Assembly (NCBI RefSeq): GCF_023264675.1 | Contig: NZ_JAHFVG010000008.1 | Coordinates: 1 to 64,000, forward strand | Direction: 5' to 3' | From: Rhodococcus sp. (in: high G+C Gram-positive bacteria) | GTDB taxonomy: Bacteria > Actinomycetota > Actinomycetes > Mycobacteriales > Mycobacteriaceae | DNA: 64,000 nucleotides | Shown here: piece by piece, positions 41,875-49,519 of the stretch | Numbering within the stretch: position 1 is the first letter of the stretch | Layout of the letters: every line of letters starts with the position of its first letter | Position numbers and translations under genes: made by a program | The notes under the pieces: generated by a model | Seen by the model: the letters and a program-made list of their open reading frames with translations, nothing else | What the model was told of the DNA's origin: nothing | Databases searched by the model: none

Positions 41875-43368
41875 ATGCAGAAGTTGGGGGACTACCGCAG
41901 CACCGATACGCGCTCCGATCAGGAGATCGTGTCCGGTATCGCCGAGCTGACCCACGCCGAAAGCACTCTGGCAGCGCAGAAGTGCGCACTCCTCGCAGAA
42001 TTCTCGCGCCGCGGACTCAACGTCGGACTGAAATACTCCACCGCGGGTCGCTGGCTTGCAGCAGGCACCCGCGTCGCCGACGGCAATGCCGACCGACAGT
42101 TCGATGTCGCCAACTGGCTCACCCACTGGCCTGCCATCTCCTCGGCGCTCCGAGGAGGCGACATTCACCTCGCACACGTCAATGCAGTGTTCGACGGCTA
42201 CAACCATGTCCGCGAATGCGATCCGACATTGGGATCCGATGCTATCGCGGCCGTCGTGGTGGAACTGCTCACGGTTGCGTTCGACTTCACTGCAGCGAAG
42301 GTCAAAACTCGCGCACACGAGCTCGGTCTTGCCGCCGCACAGGATGCCCGGACACGGCACGAAAACGCTGTGCGCGAACAAAAACGACGCGAAGACGAAA
42401 AGCGAGAGAGGGAGCGCCGACAACGCAACGACGACGAGCCGCTGCCTCTCGACGAAGACGATCCAGATCCAGGTCCCGAACCCGAACCGGTACCCAGCGG
42501 TCCACCACCGTTGCTCGTGTCCGAGAATTCGGCGTTGAACAGGCTCAGCTTGTACGTGCAGGCCAATGGCCGAACGGCACTCAAAGGCGACTTCGACAAG
42601 GTCCTGGCGGAAAGGCTGCGGGCAGCGCTCTCACCGCTGGCGAAGCCTGAACCTGGACCGGACGGCAGCAGGGATCCACGGAGCTCGTCCCAGCGAGATG
42701 CCGACGCCCTGTCCCGTCTACTCGACCGCTACGCCACCAGCGGACTGCGAGGCACCGGAGCGGATCGCCCGCACGTGAACGTCGTGGTGAATCTGAAGGA
42801 TCTCATCAGGCACCGCGGCAATTCCGATTCCAGTGCTGAAAGCAATAAAAGCGACAGCAGTGGCGACGATGCACACCCGCGCGGTGACAACCACTCCGAG
42901 AGTGCCCGGCCCACAACGCCTGCCGACGATCCACTGTGGCCGTTCTACCTCGAATGGACCGGGCCCATCAGCCGCAGCTTGGCCCAATTACTGTCCTGCG
43001 ACGCCGACCTCACGCCCATCATCGTCGACGACAACGGCGTTCCGTTGTCGATGGGCCGCAGTATCCGCCTGGCCACCCCCGCGCAACGCGACGCCGTCAT
43101 CGTCCGCGACCGATGCTGCGTCATGTGCGGCCGCCCCGCCCGCTGGTGCCAGGTCCACCACATCGTCTTTTGGGAGAACGGGGGCGCAACCGACATCACC
43201 AACCTCGCCCTGGTCTGCGGGGACTGCCATCGCCGCGTCCACCAAGAAGGTTGGGGCCTCGTCATGGGCGAAGACGGACACCCCGTCGTAATTCCTCCAC
43301 TGATCGAGGACGCGGAACGAAAACCCCGGCCCAGCTATCACCGGCGTCGGCAACCCGCCGCGTCCTAG
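41875..43368 (+). CDS. DUF222/HNH endonuclease-domain protein (13E12 repeat family)
   Basis: A 497-residue protein from ATG 41875 (earlier in-frame starts at 41785 and 41851 are possible). The N-terminal DUF222 domain covers ~10-300, interrupted by an extremely charged linker (KRREDEKRERERRQRNDDE, then a run of Asp/Pro). A second low-complexity stretch (~320-350) precedes the HNH nuclease domain, with CVMCGRPARWCQVHHIVFW and CGDCHRRVH giving four metal cysteines and the HH-N-H active site. The family is multicopy in mycobacteria and Rhodococcus; its role is unsettled, perhaps mobile or defensive. Confidence 0.9.
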   Translation: MQKLGDYRSTDTRSDQEIVSGIAELTHAESTLAAQKCALLAEFSRRGLNVGLKYSTAGRWLAAGTRVADGNADRQFDVANWLTHWPAISSALRGGDIHLAHVNAVFDGYNHVRECDPTLGSDAIAAVVVELLTVAFDFTAAKVKTRAHELGLAAAQDARTRHENAVREQKRREDEKRERERRQRNDDEPLPLDEDDPDPGPEPEPVPSGPPPLLVSENSALNRLSLYVQANGRTALKGDFDKVLAERLRAALSPLAKPEPGPDGSRDPRSSSQRDADALSRLLDRYATSGLRGTGADRPHVNVVVNLKDLIRHRGNSDSSAESNKSDSSGDDAHPRGDNHSESARPTTPADDPLWPFYLEWTGPISRSLAQLLSCDADLTPIIVDDNGVPLSMGRSIRLATPAQRDAVIVRDRCCVMCGRPARWCQVHHIVFWENGGATDITNLALVCGDCHRRVHQEGWGLVMGEDGHPVVIPPLIEDAERKPRPSYHRRRQPAAS

Positions 43369-44255
43369 TCGGCGACCAACACAATCTTTGCGCGCACACC
43401 CCCACGTTCGCCGAACCGGTGTGCCTCCGCGACATCCGAGAGAGCGAAGGTCTGCACCGCGGGCACCTCGAACCCACCCGACTCGACGAGCTCACCGATC
43501 TCGTCGAGCACATGCAGAGCCCGACCGGAGTCGCCCCTACTGAACCGCACGCCGTACTGCTGAGCGCCGACAAAATCGGCGATGGTCACGACCCGATCGG
43601 CGCTGCCGGTGAGTTCGATCAACTCAGCGAGCACCCCACTGCCCGCGACATCGAGAGCACAGTCGACAGCTCCGACCGCGCGAACCCGATCCACGAGGCC
43701 GTCGCCGTACGCCACCGGCTCAGCCCCCAGCGCACGCACATAGTCGTGATTGGCCGGACTGGCCGTACCGATCACACGAACCCCGCGCGCGACAGCCAGC
43801 TGGACCGCCGCACCCCCGACGCTCCCTGACGCGCCGTTGACCAACAACGTTCCGGTCGCGCCGAGCTGATCGAGCGCACGAGTCGCAGTCTCCAACGCCG
43901 CCGGCAGCGCAGCAGCCTCCGCGAAACCGAGCGACGGTGGGATCGGCGCAAAATGGGTCAGCACCGCCAACTCGGCCTGAGCGATCCCGTCGTCGGAAAA
44001 CCCGAACACCCGATCGCCGACGGCTACTCCCGTGACCCCGTCACCGACCTCGTCGACGACACCCGCGGCCTCGTAGCCGAGGGTCTGCGGGAGCTCCTCG
44101 TCCATCAACCCCTGCCGCTTCTTCCAGTCACTCGCGTTGACCCCCGCGGCGCGCACCTCGATGCGAACCTGCCCTGAACCGGCATGCGGGTCAGGGAGAT
44201 CGACGAGCTCGAGTACCTCCGGACCGCCGAACCGTCTGAATTGCACCGTCTTCAT
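43365..44255 (-). CDS. Zinc-free medium-chain oxidoreductase (quinone oxidoreductase-like)
   Basis: A 296-residue NADPH-dependent reductase from ATG 44255. The N-terminal GroES-like part carries the QOR pattern (FGGPEVLELVDLPDPHAGSGQVRIEVRAAGVNASDWKKR in parts) without zinc-binding Cys residues. The cofactor motif LVNGASGSVGGAAVQLA (~140-156) has GASGSVG. Such enzymes reduce quinones, enones or aldehydes. It converges on the HNH gene with a 4-bp overlap and is divergent from the siderophore-binding lipoprotein gene across 80 bp. Confidence 0.92.
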   Translation of the reverse strand: MKTVQFRRFGGPEVLELVDLPDPHAGSGQVRIEVRAAGVNASDWKKRQGLMDEELPQTLGYEAAGVVDEVGDGVTGVAVGDRVFGFSDDGIAQAELAVLTHFAPIPPSLGFAEAAALPAALETATRALDQLGATGTLLVNGASGSVGGAAVQLAVARGVRVIGTASPANHDYVRALGAEPVAYGDGLVDRVRAVGAVDCALDVAGSGVLAELIELTGSADRVVTIADFVGAQQYGVRFSRGDSGRALHVLDEIGELVESGGFEVPAVQTFALSDVAEAHRFGERGGVRAKIVLVAD

Positions 44256-44307
44256 GTCGCCAGTCTGCCAGCACCAAGTAAAGAATTTACATAGGAAAAG
44301 CCATGAG

Positions 44308-44326
44308 TTAGGGTTGCCTTCCCAAC
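44308..44326. promoter_or_regulatory. Candidate IdeR/DtxR iron box
   Basis: TTAGGGTTGCCTTCCCAAC matches the 19-bp iron box TTAGGTTAGGCTAACCTAA at 12 positions. It lies 10 bp before the start of a siderophore-binding lipoprotein gene, where IdeR-Fe(II) would repress it. Confidence 0.5.
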
Positions 44327-44335
44327 TCGACGAAG

Positions 44336-45325
44336 GTGAAACGCGTGCGACATCGCTCTTGGAAGTTCGGCACATTTCTCGTATGTGTGATGGTGGCAGC
44401 GGGGTGCGCCGGCTCCACCGAGGACGCCGAGAACACCCCCGAAACGACAGGCGCATTTCCCGTCACCATCGACCACACCTTCGGAAGCACCACCGTGCCG
44501 GAGAGACCCCAACGAATCGTCGCCCTTGGAGTGTCGGACGCCGACGTCGTACTCGCTCTCGGCCAGGTGCCGGTCGCGAACAGCGGCTTCGCCTTCTACG
44601 AAACAGGATTGGGACCCTGGGCCGAGGAACTGGTCGGTGACGCCGAGCTCACGCGCATCGAATCGGACTCCGAACCCAACCTCGAACAGATCGCCGGGCT
44701 GGCCCCCGATCTGATCCTCGGGCTCGGAGCCGGATTCGACGAGGCGACATACGCCAAGCTCACCGAAATAGCACCCACCGTCGCCCGCCCGAAAGGCACC
44801 GCGGCATACGCGGTACCCCGGGCTCAGTCCACCGAAGCAATTGCCACAGCCCTCGGTGTCCCCGACGAGGGTGCCCGACTCAATGCCGAGACCGATCGCC
44901 TGCTCGCCGACACCATCGCGAAGTACCCGCAATTCGCCGGAAAGACCGGCGTTGCCGTGATGTCCTACAGCGGCGTCTACGCCGGATTCCTCCCCGGCGA
45001 CGGCCGCGGCCAGTTCCTCACGGCCCTCGGCTTCCAGATACCCACCGAGCTGACGAACCGGGACACCGGGGACACCTTCTACGTGGAATTCTCCGCCGAG
45101 AACGTCAACCTTCTCGACGCCGACGTCATGCTCGTCCTCGGACCGGACGAGACCTTCGACATCGTCGCCGAAAACCAGGCATTCGCAAATACCAAGGCCG
45201 GCCGCGACGGCGCCATCATTCCCGCGACCATCGACCAACGAGGAGCGATCACCTACAACTCGGTGTTGTCGATCCCCTATGCCGTCGACAACCTCGCCCC
45301 CAGAATCGCTGCCGCGCTCCAGTAG
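44336..45325 (+). CDS. Iron-siderophore ABC transporter substrate-binding lipoprotein
   Basis: A 329-residue class III binding protein from GTG 44336. The lipobox VAAGC gives lipidated Cys24. The siderophore-binding signature appears in TIDHTFGSTTVPERPQRIVALGVSDADVVLALG, then LIRIESDSEPNLEQIAGLAPDLILG in parts, and GDTFYVEFSAENVNLLDADVML. It lacks adjacent permease and ATPase genes, so it would use a transporter encoded elsewhere. A candidate iron box lies directly upstream. Confidence 0.92.
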   Translation: MKRVRHRSWKFGTFLVCVMVAAGCAGSTEDAENTPETTGAFPVTIDHTFGSTTVPERPQRIVALGVSDADVVLALGQVPVANSGFAFYETGLGPWAEELVGDAELTRIESDSEPNLEQIAGLAPDLILGLGAGFDEATYAKLTEIAPTVARPKGTAAYAVPRAQSTEAIATALGVPDEGARLNAETDRLLADTIAKYPQFAGKTGVAVMSYSGVYAGFLPGDGRGQFLTALGFQIPTELTNRDTGDTFYVEFSAENVNLLDADVMLVLGPDETFDIVAENQAFANTKAGRDGAIIPATIDQRGAITYNSVLSIPYAVDNLAPRIAAALQ

Positions 45326-45339
45326 TCAGAGACCAGTAC

Positions 45340-45783
45340 TCAATCCGCGACCATTTGCACCCGCGAGTACAGCCCGCCGCTCTCGCGCTGCCGCCCGATG
45401 ACGTAGCGGCCAGGGGCGATACCGGTGGCGCCGTGCTCGGGGTGAATCAGATACGCGACCACCCGAGTGTCGAGTACTCCGAGCGCCAGCCCTCGACTGT
45501 CCTGCACCCAGGTCGTCCACGTGCACACGCCTTCGTCGGCGACGAGACTGTGCGGGTTGCCACCCGCGGCACTACGTAGAAGTTCCAACCCAGTTCGAGG
45601 GACATCGACCCACCTCGACCGCGGGTGGGTCGAAACGACATCCGCCAGAGCCGCGTGCGGCACGACGATGAGGTCGCCTTGAGCTTGCATCCCGTCGATG
45701 ACGGGAATCGAGACTTGCTGATCCAGATGGTCGAGTACGTCGAGGCCACTGAGAGTTGTGAGATCCGAAAGAGTCATGTTCAT
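45340..45783 (-). CDS. Hypothetical protein paired with the DUF6745-like gene
   Basis: A 147-residue protein from ATG 45783 (MNMTLSDL), with AAGGTG upstream. A short N-terminal helix precedes QGDLIVVPHAALADVV and a C-terminal YLIHPEHGATGIAPGRYVIGRQRE, in which the H-P-E-H-G and P-G-x-Y-x-x-x-R-Q-R-E pattern is distinctive. No family is assigned. It starts 25 bp after the stop of the large upstream gene. I have seen these two kinds of protein in tandem, but this is a memory, not a search. Confidence 0.7.
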   Translation of the reverse strand: MNMTLSDLTTLSGLDVLDHLDQQVSIPVIDGMQAQGDLIVVPHAALADVVSTHPRSRWVDVPRTGLELLRSAAGGNPHSLVADEGVCTWTTWVQDSRGLALGVLDTRVVAYLIHPEHGATGIAPGRYVIGRQRESGGLYSRVQMVAD

Positions 45784-45808
45784 CGTGTTCACCTTGGGTA
45801 GTTGTCGG

Positions 45809-47059
45809 TCAGGTGCGCCGGACGAGCCGCGCATAGTCGGCGCCGCTGACGCCGTAGGTCCAGCCACCCGCATCGAGGGCCGTCGAAATCCATGCCGGAA
45901 CATAAAGGCCGTAACGTCGACGACGGCCGTCCCGCTCGACGGAACCGTTGACGGCGAGCAAGATTCGGCCAGGCCGACCCCACCCGTTCGGTGCAGCGTA
46001 GAGCTGCAACGTACAACCGGGGTTACCCGGATCGTCGGCGAAGTCGATCGGATCGAGACCCGCCGCGTCGATGTACGCGTCCCACCCGAGGCTCTCGATG
46101 GCGCACCGCCGAACCTCGACGTTGCGCTCGACGGCAATGCGGTCGACCGTCGGATCGAGCACCACCCAGTCCGGAACGATCGTGCCGTTCAGCACGTATG
46201 CCGCACTGCCGTCGCCGAATTCGAGCGCCGGACCGCTGGAGCGATGCAACCTACGTTCGTTGTGCATGCCACCGGGTGTGGGCTCGGTGTGCAGCGCGGT
46301 GGGGCGTTCGGACATGACGGCGACGTCGTCGAACGCCCACCACCATCCGGTCGAGCGCGCCAGCGTGATGAGGACGTCGAGCATGTCGTGGTCCTCCGAC
46401 CGGTACCTCGCCAATCCGTACCGCCGGAACGCGTCGTAGAACGCGAGGCGGTGAACCTCCTGTTGGCCGTACCACGTCACCCCACCGGCAGCCCGGGGAG
46501 GCAGAGTTCGAATCGCGACCGCGACACCGTCGAACAGGCTGGTGTGCAACGAGTCCCACAACTGCGCCTGCAACAACACATGCGTATCCCGGTCGCTCGG
46601 AGGCCTTCCCCCATAGTGGGTGACGGGCCACTGCGGTCTTGGATGACCGATCCGTGCGTCCATCCGGTCGCGCGACCGAGAGATCCGCGACGCGATGCGG
46701 GCAGACGCCCGATGGATACCGTCACTGCCGAGCACGAGGGGTTCGGACCGACCTTCGGCCTCGATCAGCCGGGCGCACTCGGACGGAGATCGCGCCCACA
46801 CGAATTCGGGTTCGGGACAGCCCGACCACCGATACAGTTGCGCGACAGCAGATTCTGCGGTCGATCGATCCGACGGTTGCGTATCGAGCCCGATATCGAG
46901 CCAGGCGTCACGCAGATCTTCGATCGATTCCAATGAATGCTCGACGCCGTAATCGGACGTCGCCGAGCCGAGCACGAGGGGGCTCACGCGAGAGTGGCGG
47001 AGTCCGCCTTTCCTGTAGTCATAGTTATCGAGGATGGCACGTGATCGCGCCGAGCGCAA
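45809..47059 (-). CDS. DUF6745-like protein
   Basis: A 416-residue protein from TTG 47059 (GTG at ~46987 possible). The N-terminal part DAWLDIGLDTQPSDRSTAESAVAQLYRWSG and FVWARSPSECARLI, and the later RRLHRSSGPALEFGDGSAAYVLNGTIVPDWVV (H-x-x-x-GPA-x-x-x-x-DG) followed by RRCAIESLGWDAYI, are the marks I associate with DUF6745 proteins. That family has no known function. The last ~75 residues (LAVNGSVERDGRRRRYGLYVPAWISTALDAGGWTYG) recur at the C-terminus of such proteins. A hypothetical gene follows in the operon. Confidence 0.72.
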   Translation of the reverse strand: MRSARSRAILDNYDYRKGGLRHSRVSPLVLGSATSDYGVEHSLESIEDLRDAWLDIGLDTQPSDRSTAESAVAQLYRWSGCPEPEFVWARSPSECARLIEAEGRSEPLVLGSDGIHRASARIASRISRSRDRMDARIGHPRPQWPVTHYGGRPPSDRDTHVLLQAQLWDSLHTSLFDGVAVAIRTLPPRAAGGVTWYGQQEVHRLAFYDAFRRYGLARYRSEDHDMLDVLITLARSTGWWWAFDDVAVMSERPTALHTEPTPGGMHNERRLHRSSGPALEFGDGSAAYVLNGTIVPDWVVLDPTVDRIAVERNVEVRRCAIESLGWDAYIDAAGLDPIDFADDPGNPGCTLQLYAAPNGWGRPGRILLAVNGSVERDGRRRRYGLYVPAWISTALDAGGWTYGVSGADYARLVRRT

Positions 47060-47068
47060 GACCGGATA

Positions 47069-48070
47069 TCAGGGCTTCACGCCGCGCAGCAGCTGGAGGA
47101 TCTCGTCGTTCTGGGCCTTGACGTGCGCGAGTCCGTCGACGAGTGTCCGCCGCGGAACGGCACTGTCGACGCCGTCGCCGAGCTGTTCCCACCCTTCGAA
47201 ATCGGGCCCGCCTGCAAGCTGCGTCAGAATGACCGCGACCGCCTCGGTGAGGAATCGGTTCCGAGACGGATCGGTTTCGACAGCCCGCCCCAGAATGGCG
47301 AAGCCACGCCCGTCGGTTCCGAGCAACTGTGTTGCAATCGAATCGATTTCGTCGTTCATGCCGTCCTCCTCACCGATGTTGCCGAACAGTGCTGCGAGCT
47401 CCGAGTCGCTGCCGCGAAATGCATTCACGTCGATGGACTGCCCGGCAACCAGTGCGGACTCCGAAAACTGCAGTAGCTGAACGGGTTTACCGCCCATGTC
47501 CGCCCAACCGCCACGACCGGCGCCGCGCGAGGGAATCCAGCCGTCGCCCGGGTACAGCCGAGACGCATAGTCCTGCCCGGCGACGTAGTCGCTGTTCCAC
47601 ACCCCGACCGGCAATCGGTCGAGCGACGCACCCGCCATCCGGCTTTCCCAGAACCACCGCGGGATGTAGACCGGCAGCAGTCGCGTGAACCCGACCGCTC
47701 GATAGGCGTCGATCCGGCGCAGCAGGTCGTCGACCGAGCCCCCGTTGATCGTGTCCTCGTAATCGATCTGCAACGGAAAGTCGACGCCACCGGCATGCTC
47801 ACGAAGCACCCGCGCTTCGCGCGCGGGATCGATATCGGCACGGCAGAACACGTATCCGCCCCAACGGCCCGAAAAGTGCTTCTCCATCTCGACGCGCGCC
47901 CGCGGCCACAATGGATCGCGGTAGCCGTCGCCCTCGGAGATCTTGTGGGTCGCGAACGAGAAACCCTCGCGCCGGGCCGCTGCGAAATCGAAGGTGCCCT
48001 GATGATTGCTGACGTCGATCCCGAACAGGGTGATCTCGCGCCTCCGAACTCGAGTAGGTACATCGACCAC
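47069..48070 (-). CDS. GH25-type lysozyme (phage endolysin-like)
   Basis: A 333-residue glycoside hydrolase. The GH25 catalytic acids are visible: Asp in LFGIDVSNHQG near residue 19 and D-x-E in LQIDYEDT near 110, with the barrel strands THKISEGDGYRDP, VGVWNSDYV and PVQLLQFS. Residues ~225-333 form a helical tail, perhaps a cell-wall or oligomerisation domain. GTG 48070 is used; the frame has no better start. No signal peptide is present, as in phage endolysins, but no other phage gene is adjacent. Confidence 0.83.
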   Translation of the reverse strand: MVDVPTRVRRREITLFGIDVSNHQGTFDFAAARREGFSFATHKISEGDGYRDPLWPRARVEMEKHFSGRWGGYVFCRADIDPAREARVLREHAGGVDFPLQIDYEDTINGGSVDDLLRRIDAYRAVGFTRLLPVYIPRWFWESRMAGASLDRLPVGVWNSDYVAGQDYASRLYPGDGWIPSRGAGRGGWADMGGKPVQLLQFSESALVAGQSIDVNAFRGSDSELAALFGNIGEEDGMNDEIDSIATQLLGTDGRGFAILGRAVETDPSRNRFLTEAVAVILTQLAGGPDFEGWEQLGDGVDSAVPRRTLVDGLAHVKAQNDEILQLLRGVKP

Positions 48071-48141
48071 GGTACGTCCACCAGCAACTCGATCGCCGGC
48101 ATACCCGCCGTCCGGCGACCCGCTGTGCAACAGTTACGTAC

Positions 48142-48699
48142 ATGACGGACAAAACGGACGCATCGACGTGGTGGAAATGGTCCACGGGGATCACCGCGGC
48201 GCTGGTCGCGACGGCGTGCGGCGTTATCCTGTGGAGCTTCAGCCCACCCGTCGTCTTCTTCCCCATCTACGCACTCGCCCAGGCGGTTCTACTGTTCCTC
48301 GGCGCTGTGTGGTTGGTGTTCGCCATGATCGGCTGGTTCCGATACCGAGGATTGCGCTGGACGGCCATCGCGCCCGCATTGGTAATTCTCACTGCTGCTC
48401 TCGTGTTGTTCTCCGTCCCGTCACGAACTGCATTCCTGGTGTCGAAGAGTTCACTGGAAACCGTCGCGGCCGACTGCGCCGACTCGCAGCAGGATCGACG
48501 AATCGGGGCGTATTCCGTTCTTCAGATCCGCCGAATGGACAAAGGATGCTTGTTCTTCATCCAAGGCGGACTCATCGACTCGATCGGCTTGGCATACTTA
48601 CCCGACTCCGACCCGCGCATCGGAAAGCCGCGCCATGACGGAGACTTCGGATTCGAAGAATTCAGCGGAGACTGGTACCGATTCGTCCAGAGATTCTGA
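48142..48699 (+). CDS. Membrane-anchored hypothetical protein
   Basis: A 185-residue protein with three hydrophobic helices (~13-33, 38-64, 72-90) and a C-terminal soluble part of ~95 residues holding two Cys residues (AADCADSQQDRR, DKGCLFFIQGG) and an acidic end (GDFGFEEFSGDWYRF). The soluble part is presumably outside the membrane, with one disulfide. No family is recognised. Confidence 0.72.
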   Translation: MTDKTDASTWWKWSTGITAALVATACGVILWSFSPPVVFFPIYALAQAVLLFLGAVWLVFAMIGWFRYRGLRWTAIAPALVILTAALVLFSVPSRTAFLVSKSSLETVAADCADSQQDRRIGAYSVLQIRRMDKGCLFFIQGGLIDSIGLAYLPDSDPRIGKPRHDGDFGFEEFSGDWYRFVQRF

Positions 48700-48814
48700 T
48701 TGCATTCTTTCCGGTCTCACGAAACAGGCACCTCAGTACGATCCTGTTTTTCGCACAATCAACCTTTGTTCGCTACCCTCGGGGGGAATTCGAACCTCGA
48801 GAGGAACTCGCACA

Positions 48815-49195
48815 GTGGCGAAGCAAGTTATCTATGAATTGGTCGACGACATCGACGGCACCGCAATCGCCGAGGGCGAAGGCGAATCCATCGAGTTCAC
48901 GCTCGACGGCGTCGATTACGTCATCGATCTGAAGACCAAGAACGCCAACGACTTTCGCAAGAAGATCGAGCACTACGTCGATCATGCAACGCGAGTCGGC
49001 GGACGCAAGCGCAAGGTGGCCACGGCCGGGACCGCCGCCAAGGCGGCACCCAAGACTCAGGCTCCGACCAAGCGCGACCCCGCTCAAACCCGCGCCATCC
49101 GGCAGTGGGCAGCGGACAGCGGTTACGACGTCAACGATCGCGGTCGCATTCCGGCGGACATCGTCGAAGCGTACGAAGCAGAGCACTCCAGCTAG
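48815..49195 (+). CDS. lsr2: Lsr2 nucleoid-associated protein
   Basis: A 126-residue H-NS-like xenogeneic silencer from GTG 48815. The N-terminal dimerisation domain begins MAKQVIYELVDDIDG; the linker (~62-90) is Lys/Ala/Thr-rich. The C-terminal DNA-binding domain (~91-126) has RAIRQWAADSGYDVNDRGRIP, with the AT-minor-groove R-G-R at 109-111. Lsr2 oligomers coat AT-rich and transferred DNA. It may be the core chromosomal copy or a second one; the surroundings do not decide. Confidence 0.95.
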   Translation: MAKQVIYELVDDIDGTAIAEGEGESIEFTLDGVDYVIDLKTKNANDFRKKIEHYVDHATRVGGRKRKVATAGTAAKAAPKTQAPTKRDPAQTRAIRQWAADSGYDVNDRGRIPADIVEAYEAEHSS

Positions 49196-49291
49196 ATTCT
49201 TCGCGGGGCCCTTCCTCGCCGACACCTCACTCGCGGTTTGAGATCTTTCCGACCCGGGTACTGGCAGTCGGAAGAGGGAGGGCCTATTTTC

Positions 49292-49519
49292 ATGTCCGTC
49301 TGTACAGACACCACCGAAGTTCCGATTCTCCTCGATGCGAGGACGATCAAACCAGTGCTCGACGCGCTGGGCGCCATCGCATTGTTCGCCACCGTCGCGC
49401 TGGCAATGGGGTTGCCCGCCGCCGTCACCGTGACCACCGGGATCGCCGTCGTGGTGATCTTCGGTCGCGCCGTCCGGCTCTGGTCGGCCACCTTGGTCGC
49501 TGCCTCGGACCCGCAGTAA
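49292..49519 (+). CDS. Small membrane protein
   Basis: A 75-residue protein from ATG 49292, with GGGAGGG 11 bp upstream. Two hydrophobic helices (~23-42 and 48-65) suggest a hairpin in the membrane. It is convergent with the Baeyer-Villiger monooxygenase gene, with no gap between the stops. No family is recognised. Confidence 0.6.
   Translation: MSVCTDTTEVPILLDARTIKPVLDALGAIALFATVALAMGLPAAVTVTTGIAVVVIFGRAVRLWSATLVAASDPQ

Noticed and set aside
47069..48070. Intact prophage around the GH25 lysozyme
   Set aside because: No integrase, terminase, capsid, tail or attachment-site duplication is visible nearby, so only an isolated lysozyme can be supported.
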